Assembly (NCBI GenBank): GCA_028824555.1
Contig: JAPPDJ010000181.1
Location: forward strand, 1-51,079
Source: Gammaproteobacteria bacterium
GTDB taxonomy: Bacteria > Pseudomonadota > Gammaproteobacteria > Pseudomonadales > Azotimanducaceae
Direction of reading: 5' to 3'
Length of the DNA stretch: 51,079 nucleotides
Shown in pieces: positions 7,386 through 15,552 of this stretch. The translations under genes and the position numbers were made by a program. Position 1 is the stretch's first letter. Every line of letters begins with the position of its first letter. The notes below the pieces were generated by a model. The model made no database searches and was not told the origin of the DNA. It was given only the letters and a program-made list of their open reading frames with translations.

Positions 7386-8279
7386 ATGACGGCGGACGCC
7401 GTGCCTTTCTGGTTCGACCGTGCGCTGCGGGCGCCCTCGGAGAGGGGTGACTTGCAGGTCGCCGGTGCCAACATTCACTTCGAGGCGTGGGGCGATGACG
7501 ACCGTCCCGGCGTGGTGCTGGTACACGGCAGCAATGCCCACCTCGAGTGGTGGCGTTTCGTGGCGCCGTTCCTTGCCGACAACCTGCGGGTGGTGGCGTT
7601 GGATTCGTCGGGCAACGGTTCGAGCGGTTGGCGCGAGCGTTACTCCGGCGATGTGTTCGCAGAGGAGGTCATGGCGGTTGCCGAAGCCGCCATCGCCGAG
7701 CCCAAGCCCTTTGTGGTGGGGCACAGCTTCGGCGGCTTCGTCGCGCTTCAGGCTGGCTATGGCCACGGCGAACGTCTGGGCGGCATTGTGTTCGTGGATT
7801 TCACCGTGATGCCGCCGGAGGCGCATTTCGAGTGGGGTGGCCGGGCGCAGAAGGAGGGCAAGAAGCCGCGCCGCACGCGGGTCTATGAATCGCTCGAAGC
7901 GGCCCTGGGTCGCTTTCGCCTGCTGCCGGAGCAACCGGTTCGGCACCCTGCTGTGATGGACTGGATCGCACGCAATTCCCTGCGCCCGGTTGAGGGAGGT
8001 TGGACCTGGAAGTTTGATCCCACCTTGTTCGATCACCTCGAAATGGGCGGCGGCCAACGCGATCAGTTCTTGGCCATGCCCTGTCGATCCGCAGTGGTCG
8101 TTGGCGATGAGAGCGAGGACGAGGGCGTGCTGGGAGTGGCCCACATGGCCGAAATTACCCACAATCGCCTGCCCATCGTCAGCATTCCCGGCGCGCATCA
8201 CCACATGATGTTCGAGGACCCGCTTGCCCTCGCCATGGCGCTGAAGGGCATCCTGCTGAGCTGGGTGCAGGAAGAGTAG
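7386..8279 (+). CDS. Alpha/beta hydrolase
   Basis: A 297-aa cytoplasmic alpha/beta-hydrolase fold protein. VLVHGSNAHLEWW (about 44-56) forms the oxyanion-hole region. The nucleophile elbow is GHSFGG (S114), an acid is likely in the VVVGDESEDEG segment, and the catalytic histidine is in PGAHHHMMFEDP near the end. The substrate is unknown. The start at the ATG 7386 is preceded by GGAGAAC at good spacing, 26 bp after wbpM. The next gene, an SDR, begins 9 bp after the stop, so the two are probably co-transcribed and may act in one degradative or detoxifying route. Confidence 0.88.
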   Translation: MTADAVPFWFDRALRAPSERGDLQVAGANIHFEAWGDDDRPGVVLVHGSNAHLEWWRFVAPFLADNLRVVALDSSGNGSSGWRERYSGDVFAEEVMAVAEAAIAEPKPFVVGHSFGGFVALQAGYGHGERLGGIVFVDFTVMPPEAHFEWGGRAQKEGKKPRRTRVYESLEAALGRFRLLPEQPVRHPAVMDWIARNSLRPVEGGWTWKFDPTLFDHLEMGGGQRDQFLAMPCRSAVVVGDESEDEGVLGVAHMAEITHNRLPIVSIPGAHHHMMFEDPLALAMALKGILLSWVQEE

Positions 8280-8288
8280 GGAGGGCAC

Positions 8289-9074
8289 ATGGGCAGGCTG
8301 GAAGGGCGGGTGGCCTGGGTCACCGGCGGCGGACGCGGGATCGGTCGCGCGATTGCGCTTGCCTTGGCGGCGGATGGGGCAGCGGTCGCTGTGAGTTCTC
8401 GCACGGACGCGGAGCTTGATGCTGTGGCGAGAGAGGTCGGTCGGCTTGGCGGCAGGGGCCTGGCGGTGCCCGCGGACGCCATGTCGTTGGCGGATACGGT
8501 GGCGGCCGAGAAGCGGATTGCCGCCGAGCTTGGCGGCGTGGACATCCTTGTCAACAACGCTGGTGGCGGCACGGGCATTGGCAGTGCCGAGGGGATGTCG
8601 CCCGAAGAGCGGGATGCGGCGCTGTTCGCGGCCAACCTGGACCTCAACCTGCTTTCCGCCTATCGGGCAAGCCGCGCCGTGCTTGGCAGGATGGCAGAGC
8701 GGGGCTTCGGCCGCATCATCAACATTGGCTCCGGCTACGCGAAGCGCTCCGGCGGCGGCCTCGCCTACACCGCCGCCAAGCATGGTCTGATCGGCCTCAC
8801 GCGGGCAATGGCAGCGGAGGTGGCAACACAGGGCGTGACGGTGAATTGCCTGTGCCCAGGCTGGACCAACACCCAACTCGTAGACCTCGACGCGATGGCC
8901 CGTGCCCGCGGCACGGATGTCGCCAGCGTGCGATCCGCCATCGAGGCGGAGAATCTCCAGAACCGGATTCTCGAGCCGGAGGAACTCGGGCCCATGGCCG
9001 CGTTGCTGGCCGCCCCCGAGTCCGCCGGCATCACCGGCCAGGTCATCTCCGTGGACGGCGGCTACAAGGTCTGA
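8289..9074 (+). CDS. Short-chain dehydrogenase/reductase (FabG-like)
   Basis: A 261-aa classical SDR oxidoreductase. It has the cofactor motif TGGGRGIG (12-19), the NNAG stabilising motif (89-92), the catalytic Ser in NIGSGYAKRSGG (S148), and Tyr/Lys in AYTAAKHG (Y160, K164). It ends with the usual PESAGITGQVISVDGGYKV tail. A strong Shine-Dalgarno (GGGAGGGC) precedes the ATG. The specific alcohol/ketone substrate is not evident. It is the last gene of the plus-strand run and is convergent with the GNAT gene. Confidence 0.93.
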   Translation: MGRLEGRVAWVTGGGRGIGRAIALALAADGAAVAVSSRTDAELDAVAREVGRLGGRGLAVPADAMSLADTVAAEKRIAAELGGVDILVNNAGGGTGIGSAEGMSPEERDAALFAANLDLNLLSAYRASRAVLGRMAERGFGRIINIGSGYAKRSGGGLAYTAAKHGLIGLTRAMAAEVATQGVTVNCLCPGWTNTQLVDLDAMARARGTDVASVRSAIEAENLQNRILEPEELGPMAALLAAPESAGITGQVISVDGGYKV

Positions 9075-9102
9075 AGGACTTGATGCGGCTCGGTAGGTGT
9101 CG

Positions 9103-9666
9103 CTACCCCCTGAGCGAGGCAAGATCGAACATCGCGTAGATGCGAGTGGACGTGATGGCGCCGGCGTTGTCCCGGCCACTCGCCTTCAGGGTCGCCTCCA
9201 ACTCAAAGCCTAGGCGTTCCGCCACCGCGCGGCTGCGACGGTTGTTCTCGTCGATCTTGAGTTCCACCCGCTTGGCACCGCAACCCTCGAAAGCAAGACG
9301 TGTCAAGGCGATGACGGCCTCGGTCACATAGCCCTTGCCGGTGTAGGCCGCGTGCGCCCAATAGCCGGTCTCGAAGCTCGGCAACGCCGGATCGGCGCCC
9401 ATCAGTCCGCTGCTGCCGATGATGGTGCCGCTGTCGCGCAGCGTCAGCAGCGTGGTGAAGTTCACGCCCTTGTTCAGTTGCTCTTGCGAGTCGGCGCAGA
9501 AGGCTCGCGCCTGCTCAATGCCATACGGGCCCTTTGCCCAGGGCATCCAGCGGTGCAGTTCTCGGTAGGAGGCCGTGACGGCCGCCAACACCCCGGCGGC
9601 GTCCTCTGGCACGGGTGGGCGCAGTATGAGGCGCTCGGTGACCAAGCGGCTCGGAAAGCGGGCCAT
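9103..9666 (-). CDS. GNAT-family N-acetyltransferase (RimJ/RimL-like)
   Basis: A 187-aa acetyltransferase of the Acetyltransf_3 (RimJ/RimL) type. It starts with TERLILRPPVPEDAAGV, contains the acetyl-CoA-binding strand and loop YWAHAAYTGKGYVTEAVIAL, and ends with KRVELKIDENNRRSRAVAERLGFELEATL, where NxxSRxVAExxGF is the family signature. It may modify protein N-termini or a small molecule. The ATG at 9666 has GGGGGAG upstream. It is convergent with the SDR and separated by 50 bp from the cupin gene on the same strand. Confidence 0.92.
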   Translation of the reverse strand: MARFPSRLVTERLILRPPVPEDAAGVLAAVTASYRELHRWMPWAKGPYGIEQARAFCADSQEQLNKGVNFTTLLTLRDSGTIIGSSGLMGADPALPSFETGYWAHAAYTGKGYVTEAVIALTRLAFEGCGAKRVELKIDENNRRSRAVAERLGFELEATLKASGRDNAGAITSTRIYAMFDLASLRG

Positions 9667-9716
9667 GTTTCTCCCCCGGCGAGCTCACCCTGCCGGCCTT
9701 GGCTTTGAAGCGGGCC

Positions 9717-10067
9717 TCAAGCGGCTTCGAGTTCCTCCGGCGGGCGCACGAAGGGCTGCGGCACCGGGTCCTTGGTCATGCCCACCACGCCCTTGTAGCC
9801 GTGGTGTTCCTCCTCGATGTGCAGCGTCCGTTCCGGGATGACGAACTTGGTTCCCGGACCGCATTCGTGCACGGTTCCACTGGCCGGGTCCTGGAAGCGG
9901 AACACGCCCTCCTGCACATAGAAGTGAATGCCCACGTCGTGCCAGTGGATCGGTGTGCCGCCGCTCGCTGCCGCGTCCACTTCGTGCAGGAACTGGCCGT
10001 TGCCGCGGATTTCCTGTCGGGCGTCGTCAAGGTCCTCGAAGTAGCCGTGCTCCACCGTGATGCCCAT
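9717..10067 (-). CDS. Small cupin-domain protein
   Basis: A 116-aa single-domain cupin. The metal-binding first motif is visible in TPIHWHDVGIHFYVQEGVFRF (HWH plus a downstream residue), with the second half in GTKFVIPERTLHIEEEHHGY. Such proteins are dioxygenases, isomerases or sensors; no specific reaction can be assigned. I chose the ATG at 10067 because the cupin starts soon after it and GGGGA precedes it; the upstream extension of the frame has no family character. It is divergent from the haloalkane dehalogenase-like gene across about 105 bp that must hold both promoters. Confidence 0.82.
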   Translation of the reverse strand: MGITVEHGYFEDLDDARQEIRGNGQFLHEVDAAASGGTPIHWHDVGIHFYVQEGVFRFQDPASGTVHECGPGTKFVIPERTLHIEEEHHGYKGVVGMTKDPVPQPFVRPPEELEAA

Positions 10068-10172
10068 GCGCCGTTTCCCCTTGCTGTACAAAGCCTTGCG
10101 TCGCCGGCATCGTAGCACCGTCTGGCAGGCGTGGCATGATCGATGGATGCCACGCATTTGGAGATGCCCAAC

Positions 10173-11138
10173 ATGACCGAATTCGTCAGGACGCCAGATG
10201 AAAACTTCGACATGGTGTCCGACTTCCCCCACGCGCCGAACTACCACACGTGGCAAGACCTGCGCATGCATTACGTCGATGTCGGGCCGCGCGATGGCCC
10301 GGTCATGTTGCTGCTGCACGGGATGCCGACGTGGGCGTATCTCTACCGGGACATGATCGGCCCCCTCGTGGATGCCGGCTATCGCTGCATCGCGCCGGAC
10401 CACATGGGCTTCGGCCGTTCGGACAAGCCCACTGACGTGCACTGGTACACCATCGCCCGGCACACCGAAATCCTCACCTCACTGATCACGTCGCTGGATC
10501 TGAATCGAATCACGCTGGTGTGCCAGGACTGGGGCGGCCCCATCGGTCTCGCCCAGGCGGCGATGATGCCGCACCGCTTCGAGCATCTCGTCATCATGAA
10601 CACGTGGCTGCACCACGATGGCTACGAGTACTCCGACGCCATCCGCAACTGGAACCGAAACTGGCACGAGGGCGGGCTGTTCCATCGCCCCGAACCGGAT
10701 GTGGGGCTGCTGCTCGTGCTGTCCGCGGGCCTCGCCGACCGCCGCACGGTGTTCGGCGCCATCGTCGAGGGTAAGGACCCCGGGCTCACGGGAGAGGCTG
10801 CACGGGTTTACCAAGGCTTCTCGGCGCCGTATCGCGGCCTGCCGGACGGCGGCTACAACGGCATGCGCCGCTTCCCGCTGTCGATTCCGGTGAGCAGCCC
10901 AGACAATGGCAACGCTGCGGCGCAGGAACTGCACTACCGAACGCTGCTCGGCTGGCAAAAGGGCGTGCAGTTCGTCTGGGGCTGCGTGGACGACGTGTTC
11001 ACGGAGGCGTGGGGACGCACTTGGGCCGAGCGCATGGGCAGTGCCAGGTTCGACGGCATCGAAGACGCTGACCACTTCCTGCAAAGCACGCATGGTGGGC
11101 GCGTCGCCGAACTCATCATCGACGGTCGACGAGCGTAG
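10173..11138 (+). CDS. Haloalkane dehalogenase-like alpha/beta hydrolase
   Basis: A 321-aa protein of the DhlA (HLD-I) type, close to the 310-aa family length. The HGxPTW motif is HGMPTWAYLYR (49-59). The nucleophile is Asp in CQDWGGPIGL (D119), next to the first halide-binding Trp (W120). A second Trp is in MNTWL (W144), the acid is in WGCVDDVF, and the catalytic His is in DADHFLQSTHG near the C-terminus. It would hydrolyse a carbon-halogen bond, although related proteins act on other substrates. DhlA-type enzymes usually have Glu in HGEPTW; here it is Met. I chose the ATG at 10173 because GGAG lies ten bases upstream; an in-frame ATG exists at 10143. Confidence 0.85.
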   Translation: MTEFVRTPDENFDMVSDFPHAPNYHTWQDLRMHYVDVGPRDGPVMLLLHGMPTWAYLYRDMIGPLVDAGYRCIAPDHMGFGRSDKPTDVHWYTIARHTEILTSLITSLDLNRITLVCQDWGGPIGLAQAAMMPHRFEHLVIMNTWLHHDGYEYSDAIRNWNRNWHEGGLFHRPEPDVGLLLVLSAGLADRRTVFGAIVEGKDPGLTGEAARVYQGFSAPYRGLPDGGYNGMRRFPLSIPVSSPDNGNAAAQELHYRTLLGWQKGVQFVWGCVDDVFTEAWGRTWAERMGSARFDGIEDADHFLQSTHGGRVAELIIDGRRA

Positions 11139-11213
11139 GTTCTAGGGCCGCCGGAGGGGCTCCCAAGGAGCCCTCATCCGCCAAAGGGGCTCGCATGAGT
11201 GGGCCGAAGGAGC

Positions 11214-13643
11214 TTATGCGAGCACGCCGGCAGCGCGCAGCCCTGCGATCTCGTCTTCGGCCATGCCGAGAATGCCTTGCAGCACCTCGTCGGTGTGGCC
11301 GCCTAGCTGTGGCGCCGGCATACGAACGCCGTTGGGGCGCGTGGCGAAGCGCCAAGGGATGCCGGTGTGGGCGCGGGCTCCCACTTCCGGGTGATGCTGA
11401 CGTTCGATGAAGCCGCGGGCGTTGAAGTGCGGGTCTTCCACCACGTCCCGACAGGTGAAGCTCGGGAAGGCAGCGATGCCGCGCGCCTGCAGGAGGCCTG
11501 TCACGAACCAGCGGTCGTGGCGGCTCGTCCAGTCGGACAGGCGACGTTCGAGTTCGTCTTCGTTTTGCTTGCGCAGCTTAAGGTTCGCGAAACGGTCGTC
11601 GTCGAGACCGGGCACGATCTCGGCGAGGGAGGCGAAGTCGGCGTCGGCGCAGGCGATGGTCACCCACTCATCGTCGCCGGCGGCCGGAAAGCACCCATGC
11701 GGTGCCATCCACGGGTCCCGGTTGCCGCTCCGCTCCGCTTGCCTTCCGGCCAATGCTTGCTCCATCCAGCCGTCCACATTGAGTGCGGCGGTGGCTTCCC
11801 ACAGCGTTACGTCCAGGTGTTCGCCGACGCCGGTTTGGTCTCGACGCAGCAGGGCTCCTGCAACGGCGCACGCCGCGGTGATGCCGGCCGTGGGGTCCGG
11901 CATGGCGACGCCCGTCTCCTCCGGGCCTTCGCCGGGAAATCCAGATGCGGAAGAGAGCCCCGACAGAGGCCCGGTGGCGGGCCCGTAGCCCATGTACTCG
12001 CGGTAAGGCCCCGTCTGCCCATAGCCACTGACAGACGCGAGGATCACGCGCGGATTGATTTCCCGCAGCACGTCGTAGCTTAAGCCCAGACGTTCGAGGA
12101 CGCCGGTGGCGAAGTTCTGGAACACCACGTCCACCTCGGTCACGAGCCGCTTGACGAGTTCGGGACCCTGCGGATGACGAAGATCCACCGCCACGCTGCG
12201 CTTGCCTTGGTTCCACTGGTTGAACATGCCATTGGTGTTCAGGCTCGGCTCGATGCCTTCTGGCGCGGCATTGCCGCGGCGATAAAGGTCGGGGCGCACG
12301 GAGGATTCCACCCGGATCACGTCCGCGCCGAGATGGGCGAGGTTCATGCTGCCGAAAGGGCCGGCCCAAACCCAGGTGAGGTCCAGCACGCGCACGCCTT
12401 CGAGTGGGCGTTTTGGCGCAGACGGACCGATTGGTTGAGGTTCCGAAGGCGGAGGCGTCAGATCGGAATCGAGCAGCTCCGTCGTGTGCTCGCCGATGTG
12501 CGGCGCCGGTCGGCGGTATTGCGGCCTCTTGCCGTCGATGAGCATCGCAGGGGCCATGTAGGCGGCGGTGCCTGCATCGCCCGGCGGCTTGGTGAAGAAC
12601 TCCCGTGCGACCAGATGCCTGTCGGCGGCAAGATCGGCGAACGACATCACCGGCGCCATGCAAATACGGTGCTTTTGCGCCGCATGGTAGAGGTCGAAGG
12701 TGGCCCATTCGGCGACGAAGTCGGCGATGAAGCCGTGAATCACGTCTTGGTTCTCGTTGCGCCCTTGCGTCGTTTCGAACACATCCAGGGTCCCCCACTC
12801 GGGGCTGCCCATGAAATCCACCAGCCGCTCCCACTGATCCTGCTCGATGCAGGCAAGGAAGATCGCGCCGTCCCGGGTGTCGAAGATGCGCCACGGAATG
12901 AGCGACCGAGGCACCGTGCGCTTCATCACGAAGCCGTGGTAGGTGTACACGTGGATGCCGAACTCCAGCACCGAGGCGACGTACTCCACCACCGAGAAGT
13001 CGATCACTTCGCCGAGCCCAGAGCCGCATCGATCCCGATGCACCGCCAGCGCCACCGTCGCCCCAGCCACCCCTGCCATCAGGCTGCAATGGTGGCCATG
13101 CATCTTCAGCGGCGGATAGCTCGGCTCCGGATGCGACATGGGGCAGAGTCCCGCCCAGCCACCACCATGCGACAGCGTGAGCTCGGAGGCGGCAAGATTG
13201 GCATACGGCCCGCCAAGCCCGAACGGCGTCATGGCCAAAACCACGAGATCCGGTCGAGACGCGCTCAAAGTTGCTTGGTCGAGCCCCAGTCGCCGCGCCT
13301 CGTCGCCACGCAAGGAATGCACCAGCACGTTCGCCCAGCCAACGAGGCGCGCAAGCTCCTCTCGCCCGGCATCGGTCTCGAGATCAAGACAAACGCTGCG
13401 CTTGTCCAGATTCACGGCAAGAAACAGTCCGCTCTGCTCTTCGTCCACATCCGCCGCGAACGGCCCAACCCGCCGCGCCGGATCCCCCTCCGGCGCCTCC
13501 ACCTTGACGACATCGGCTCCTTGGTTGGCGAGATGACGCGCCGCATACGCCGCAGCAACACCGGCCCCAACCTCGAGCACCCGCATCGCCGGTAGAAGGT
13601 CAAGCGCAAAATGTGGTGTTTTTTCTGGTGGTTGACCGGTCAT
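11214..13643 (-). CDS. Double-domain CaiB/BaiF (class III) CoA-transferase
   Basis: An 809-aa protein made of two consecutive CoA-transferase III domains, about 1-390 and 405-809. The second is canonical: LEGVRVLDLTWVWAGPFGSMNLAHLGADVIRVES at its start and the catalytic Asp in MPDPTAGITAA (D583). The first has a similar opening (MRVLEVGAGVAAAYAARHLANQGADVVKVEAPEGD), but the aligned catalytic position holds His/Cys (MHGHHCSLMAG, about 183-191) instead of Asp. Class III transferases work as interlocked dimers, so the fusion probably forms an internal dimer with one active site. Substrates are likely acyl or bile/steroid-type CoA thioesters, but this is not readable here. The gene is convergent with the dehalogenase. 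Confidence 0.9.
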   Translation of the reverse strand: MTGQPPEKTPHFALDLLPAMRVLEVGAGVAAAYAARHLANQGADVVKVEAPEGDPARRVGPFAADVDEEQSGLFLAVNLDKRSVCLDLETDAGREELARLVGWANVLVHSLRGDEARRLGLDQATLSASRPDLVVLAMTPFGLGGPYANLAASELTLSHGGGWAGLCPMSHPEPSYPPLKMHGHHCSLMAGVAGATVALAVHRDRCGSGLGEVIDFSVVEYVASVLEFGIHVYTYHGFVMKRTVPRSLIPWRIFDTRDGAIFLACIEQDQWERLVDFMGSPEWGTLDVFETTQGRNENQDVIHGFIADFVAEWATFDLYHAAQKHRICMAPVMSFADLAADRHLVAREFFTKPPGDAGTAAYMAPAMLIDGKRPQYRRPAPHIGEHTTELLDSDLTPPPSEPQPIGPSAPKRPLEGVRVLDLTWVWAGPFGSMNLAHLGADVIRVESSVRPDLYRRGNAAPEGIEPSLNTNGMFNQWNQGKRSVAVDLRHPQGPELVKRLVTEVDVVFQNFATGVLERLGLSYDVLREINPRVILASVSGYGQTGPYREYMGYGPATGPLSGLSSASGFPGEGPEETGVAMPDPTAGITAACAVAGALLRRDQTGVGEHLDVTLWEATAALNVDGWMEQALAGRQAERSGNRDPWMAPHGCFPAAGDDEWVTIACADADFASLAEIVPGLDDDRFANLKLRKQNEDELERRLSDWTSRHDRWFVTGLLQARGIAAFPSFTCRDVVEDPHFNARGFIERQHHPEVGARAHTGIPWRFATRPNGVRMPAPQLGGHTDEVLQGILGMAEDEIAGLRAAGVLA

Positions 13644-13832
13644 CGAAGTGAGTCGGTGTCCTCGTTAAGGATGTCGAGATAGGGATACTGAGCAGCCTAC
13701 CTTGCTCAAGTTTCCTCACTAGCAGCGACCATGATTAAGAGACTAGGCCGAAAAATTTGGCAGCGGACTTCGCTAGTTGAGTTTCTTTACATAGCGGAAG
13801 CCGTTGCGAAAACCTCACCCCCGAAACTTGCA

Positions 13833-14561
13833 TTAGGCCTGGCTGTCGCCCAGGAAGCTCTTGATTTGGTCGGAGAGGTTGGTGCAGGCCTCGGGTTGGA
13901 CGCGGGCGATGAAGGGGATGGGGACGACGACTGCGGGGATGAAGGAGGTGCCGACGGCTTCGGAGGTGACCTTGCCGACGGCGATGCCCTCGGACACATC
14001 CCAGATGGAGGCTTCGTAGTTGGAGGCGTCTTCCCACGAGAGGAAGCCGAAGCAGGCCGGCATGCCGCCGGTGAAGACCGTGCATTGCACCGTGCCGGCC
14101 TGATCGGTGCGTTCGGTGGTTCCCTCGATCCACACCAGATAGCGCACGCCAATGTCGCGGATGCGATTGCCGACCAACGGTTCGGCGATCACTTCGCCGA
14201 GCTTGTCCATGGTCAGTGGCGCGGTGCGCGGCTCGAACCACGGAAACACGGAATCTACGAACTGCCGTTCCGCCAGCACCGAGAGGCTGTCGTCGCCGGC
14301 GGCCACGCTGTCGCTGACGCAGGAGATGAAGTCGTTCTCGGTCTCGCCTTGAGTCTTGTGCTTGCGGGAGAGGATCACCACGGATTGGTCACCCAAGGGG
14401 CCCGTGCGGGCGAAGCGCACTTGGTCGATGGTGGGCTGCACGCAGCCTGCCAAGGCCGTCGCCAGGAGGAGCGTTCCCGCCAGCAACGCCGCTGGGGTTA
14501 GGGGGGCGGGACGGGTGCCGGCACCACCGGGTTCTGGGTCTGGCATTTGGTCGCAGTTCAT
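13833..14561 (-). CDS. Putative lipoprotein, last gene of the envelope cluster
   Basis: A 242-aa predicted lipoprotein of no family I recognise. The N-terminal hydrophobic stretch ends in a lipobox, LATALAGC, followed by VQPTIDQVRFARTGPLGDQSVVILSR. The mature part contains paired cysteines (FISCVSD, VQCTVFTGGMPACFG) and a hydrophobic PAVVVPIPFIARV segment near the end. The ATG at 14561 overlaps the stop of the preceding gene (ATGA), showing translational coupling. It is therefore almost certainly co-expressed with that lipoprotein and, by orientation, with the vWA/ExbB genes upstream. Confidence 0.75.
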   Translation of the reverse strand: MNCDQMPDPEPGGAGTRPAPLTPAALLAGTLLLATALAGCVQPTIDQVRFARTGPLGDQSVVILSRKHKTQGETENDFISCVSDSVAAGDDSLSVLAERQFVDSVFPWFEPRTAPLTMDKLGEVIAEPLVGNRIRDIGVRYLVWIEGTTERTDQAGTVQCTVFTGGMPACFGFLSWEDASNYEASIWDVSEGIAVGKVTSEAVGTSFIPAVVVPIPFIARVQPEACTNLSDQIKSFLGDSQA

Positions 14562-15244
14562 GCCCCGAGTCCCCGACCTTCCAGCCACTCCCGCACGCCA
14601 TCAACCGTCGGGAAGTAGAACGACAGGAAGGCGGCGGCATCGCGCAGGGCCCAGATGGTGGCGTCGCCGAGCGCGTCGTCCTGGGTGCCCACCGAGCCGT
14701 AGTTGTCGCTGTTGGCCTTGCCATAGCCGAGCAGGTCCCAGTCGGCGATCAGGGTGCCGTCGGTGGCGAAGAGCTTCATGCGGTACTTGATCCACACCTC
14801 GTAGAAGTCGCCCTTGGTTTGCGCCGGGATTGCAAACTGCATCTCCTCGATGGTGGGCGCGAGCACGGCATCGACGTTGGCGCCGGAGCTCTGCAGGGCG
14901 TCGAGGAAGGGGGCGGCATTCTCGTTCTCTCGCGCCTTGCCCTTGATGCGCGTAACGTCTTGGAACATGGCGTCGAACACGCGCTCGAACACCGGCACCT
15001 GCGATGCGCCGAGGTCGATGCGGTACTCGCCGTGATCCGGCACTTCCTCGACGTGGACATAGGCGGTGAGGGCATCGTCGAAGTAGACGCCCATCTTCAC
15101 CGGGATGGGTTTCACCAGCGGGCTCGGCACGGTGGTGTTGACCGTGACGGAAGCGCCGCGAGCGCAGCCGAGCATCGCGACCAACAGCACAGCGCCTACC
15201 ACGGCACCGCACAGGGCCCGCCCAATGCGCGAGCCGGGAAGCAC
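14558..15244 (-). CDS. Putative lipoprotein of the envelope cluster
   Basis: A 228-aa predicted lipoprotein. The signal sequence ends GAVVGAVLLVAMLGC and the mature protein begins ARGASVTVNTTVPSPL. The rest is a compact periplasmic-type domain (VKMGVYFDDALTAYVHV, then VPVFERVFDAMFQDV, then VDAVLAPTIEEMQFAIP) that resembles auxiliary lipoproteins of envelope transport systems in general style only. I place the start at the GTG at 15244 because it gives a normal 27-residue signal; the frame is open to 15397 through a repeat. It is coupled to the next lipoprotein gene by a 4-bp overlap. It lies 308 bp downstream of the vWA genes with a repeat-filled gap. Confidence 0.72.
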   Translation of the reverse strand: MLPGSRIGRALCGAVVGAVLLVAMLGCARGASVTVNTTVPSPLVKPIPVKMGVYFDDALTAYVHVEEVPDHGEYRIDLGASQVPVFERVFDAMFQDVTRIKGKARENENAAPFLDALQSSGANVDAVLAPTIEEMQFAIPAQTKGDFYEVWIKYRMKLFATDGTLIADWDLLGYGKANSDNYGSVGTQDDALGDATIWALRDAAAFLSFYFPTVDGVREWLEGRGLGA

Positions 15245-15552
15245 GGCTAGATCCGCGACCGAGAACCCCGGAACCGGCACTCGTTTAGCACTCCCTGCGA
15301 CCACCAACGAAAGCCTACTCGAAATACCTAGCCATGTCCGAGCAACCGGCGCGCCCTGACGGGCGCGTTGGCAGTTCGCTCGCGCGAACTGCTGCACTTC
15401 GATGGACTCGGTACGGGACGCGTAGGGGCGGTGCTTGCCCCGGGCTTGCCCCCGCCCGTGTTGAAGGCATCGATGGATTCGGCACGTCCCCGACGAACTG
15501 CGTTCTAGAGCGCAAGTTCCTAGCGGGAGTGGATGGCAGAGCGTCCCAAGGG
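15245..15552. repeat. Gene-free stretch with family B and D palindromes
   Basis: These 308 bp hold no gene. At 15349-15367 GCGCGCCCTGACGGGCGCG forms a hairpin. At 15371-15392 lies the family B palindrome (GCAGTTCGC / GCGAACTGC). Together they are the inverted counterpart of the block at 5354-5396. At about 15420-15445 is a relative of family D (CGTAGGGGCGGTGCTTGCCC). The hairpins could attenuate transcription between the vWA genes and the two lipoproteins. Confidence 0.65.

Noticed and set aside
6906-9179. A 757-codon open frame on the minus strand opposite wbpM, the hydrolase and the SDR
   Set aside because: It covers three convincing plus-strand genes with conserved motifs; long antisense frames are expected at this GC content.
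12174-13595. Long plus-strand frame opposite the CoA-transferase
   Set aside because: Arg/His-rich shadow with no recognisable domain.
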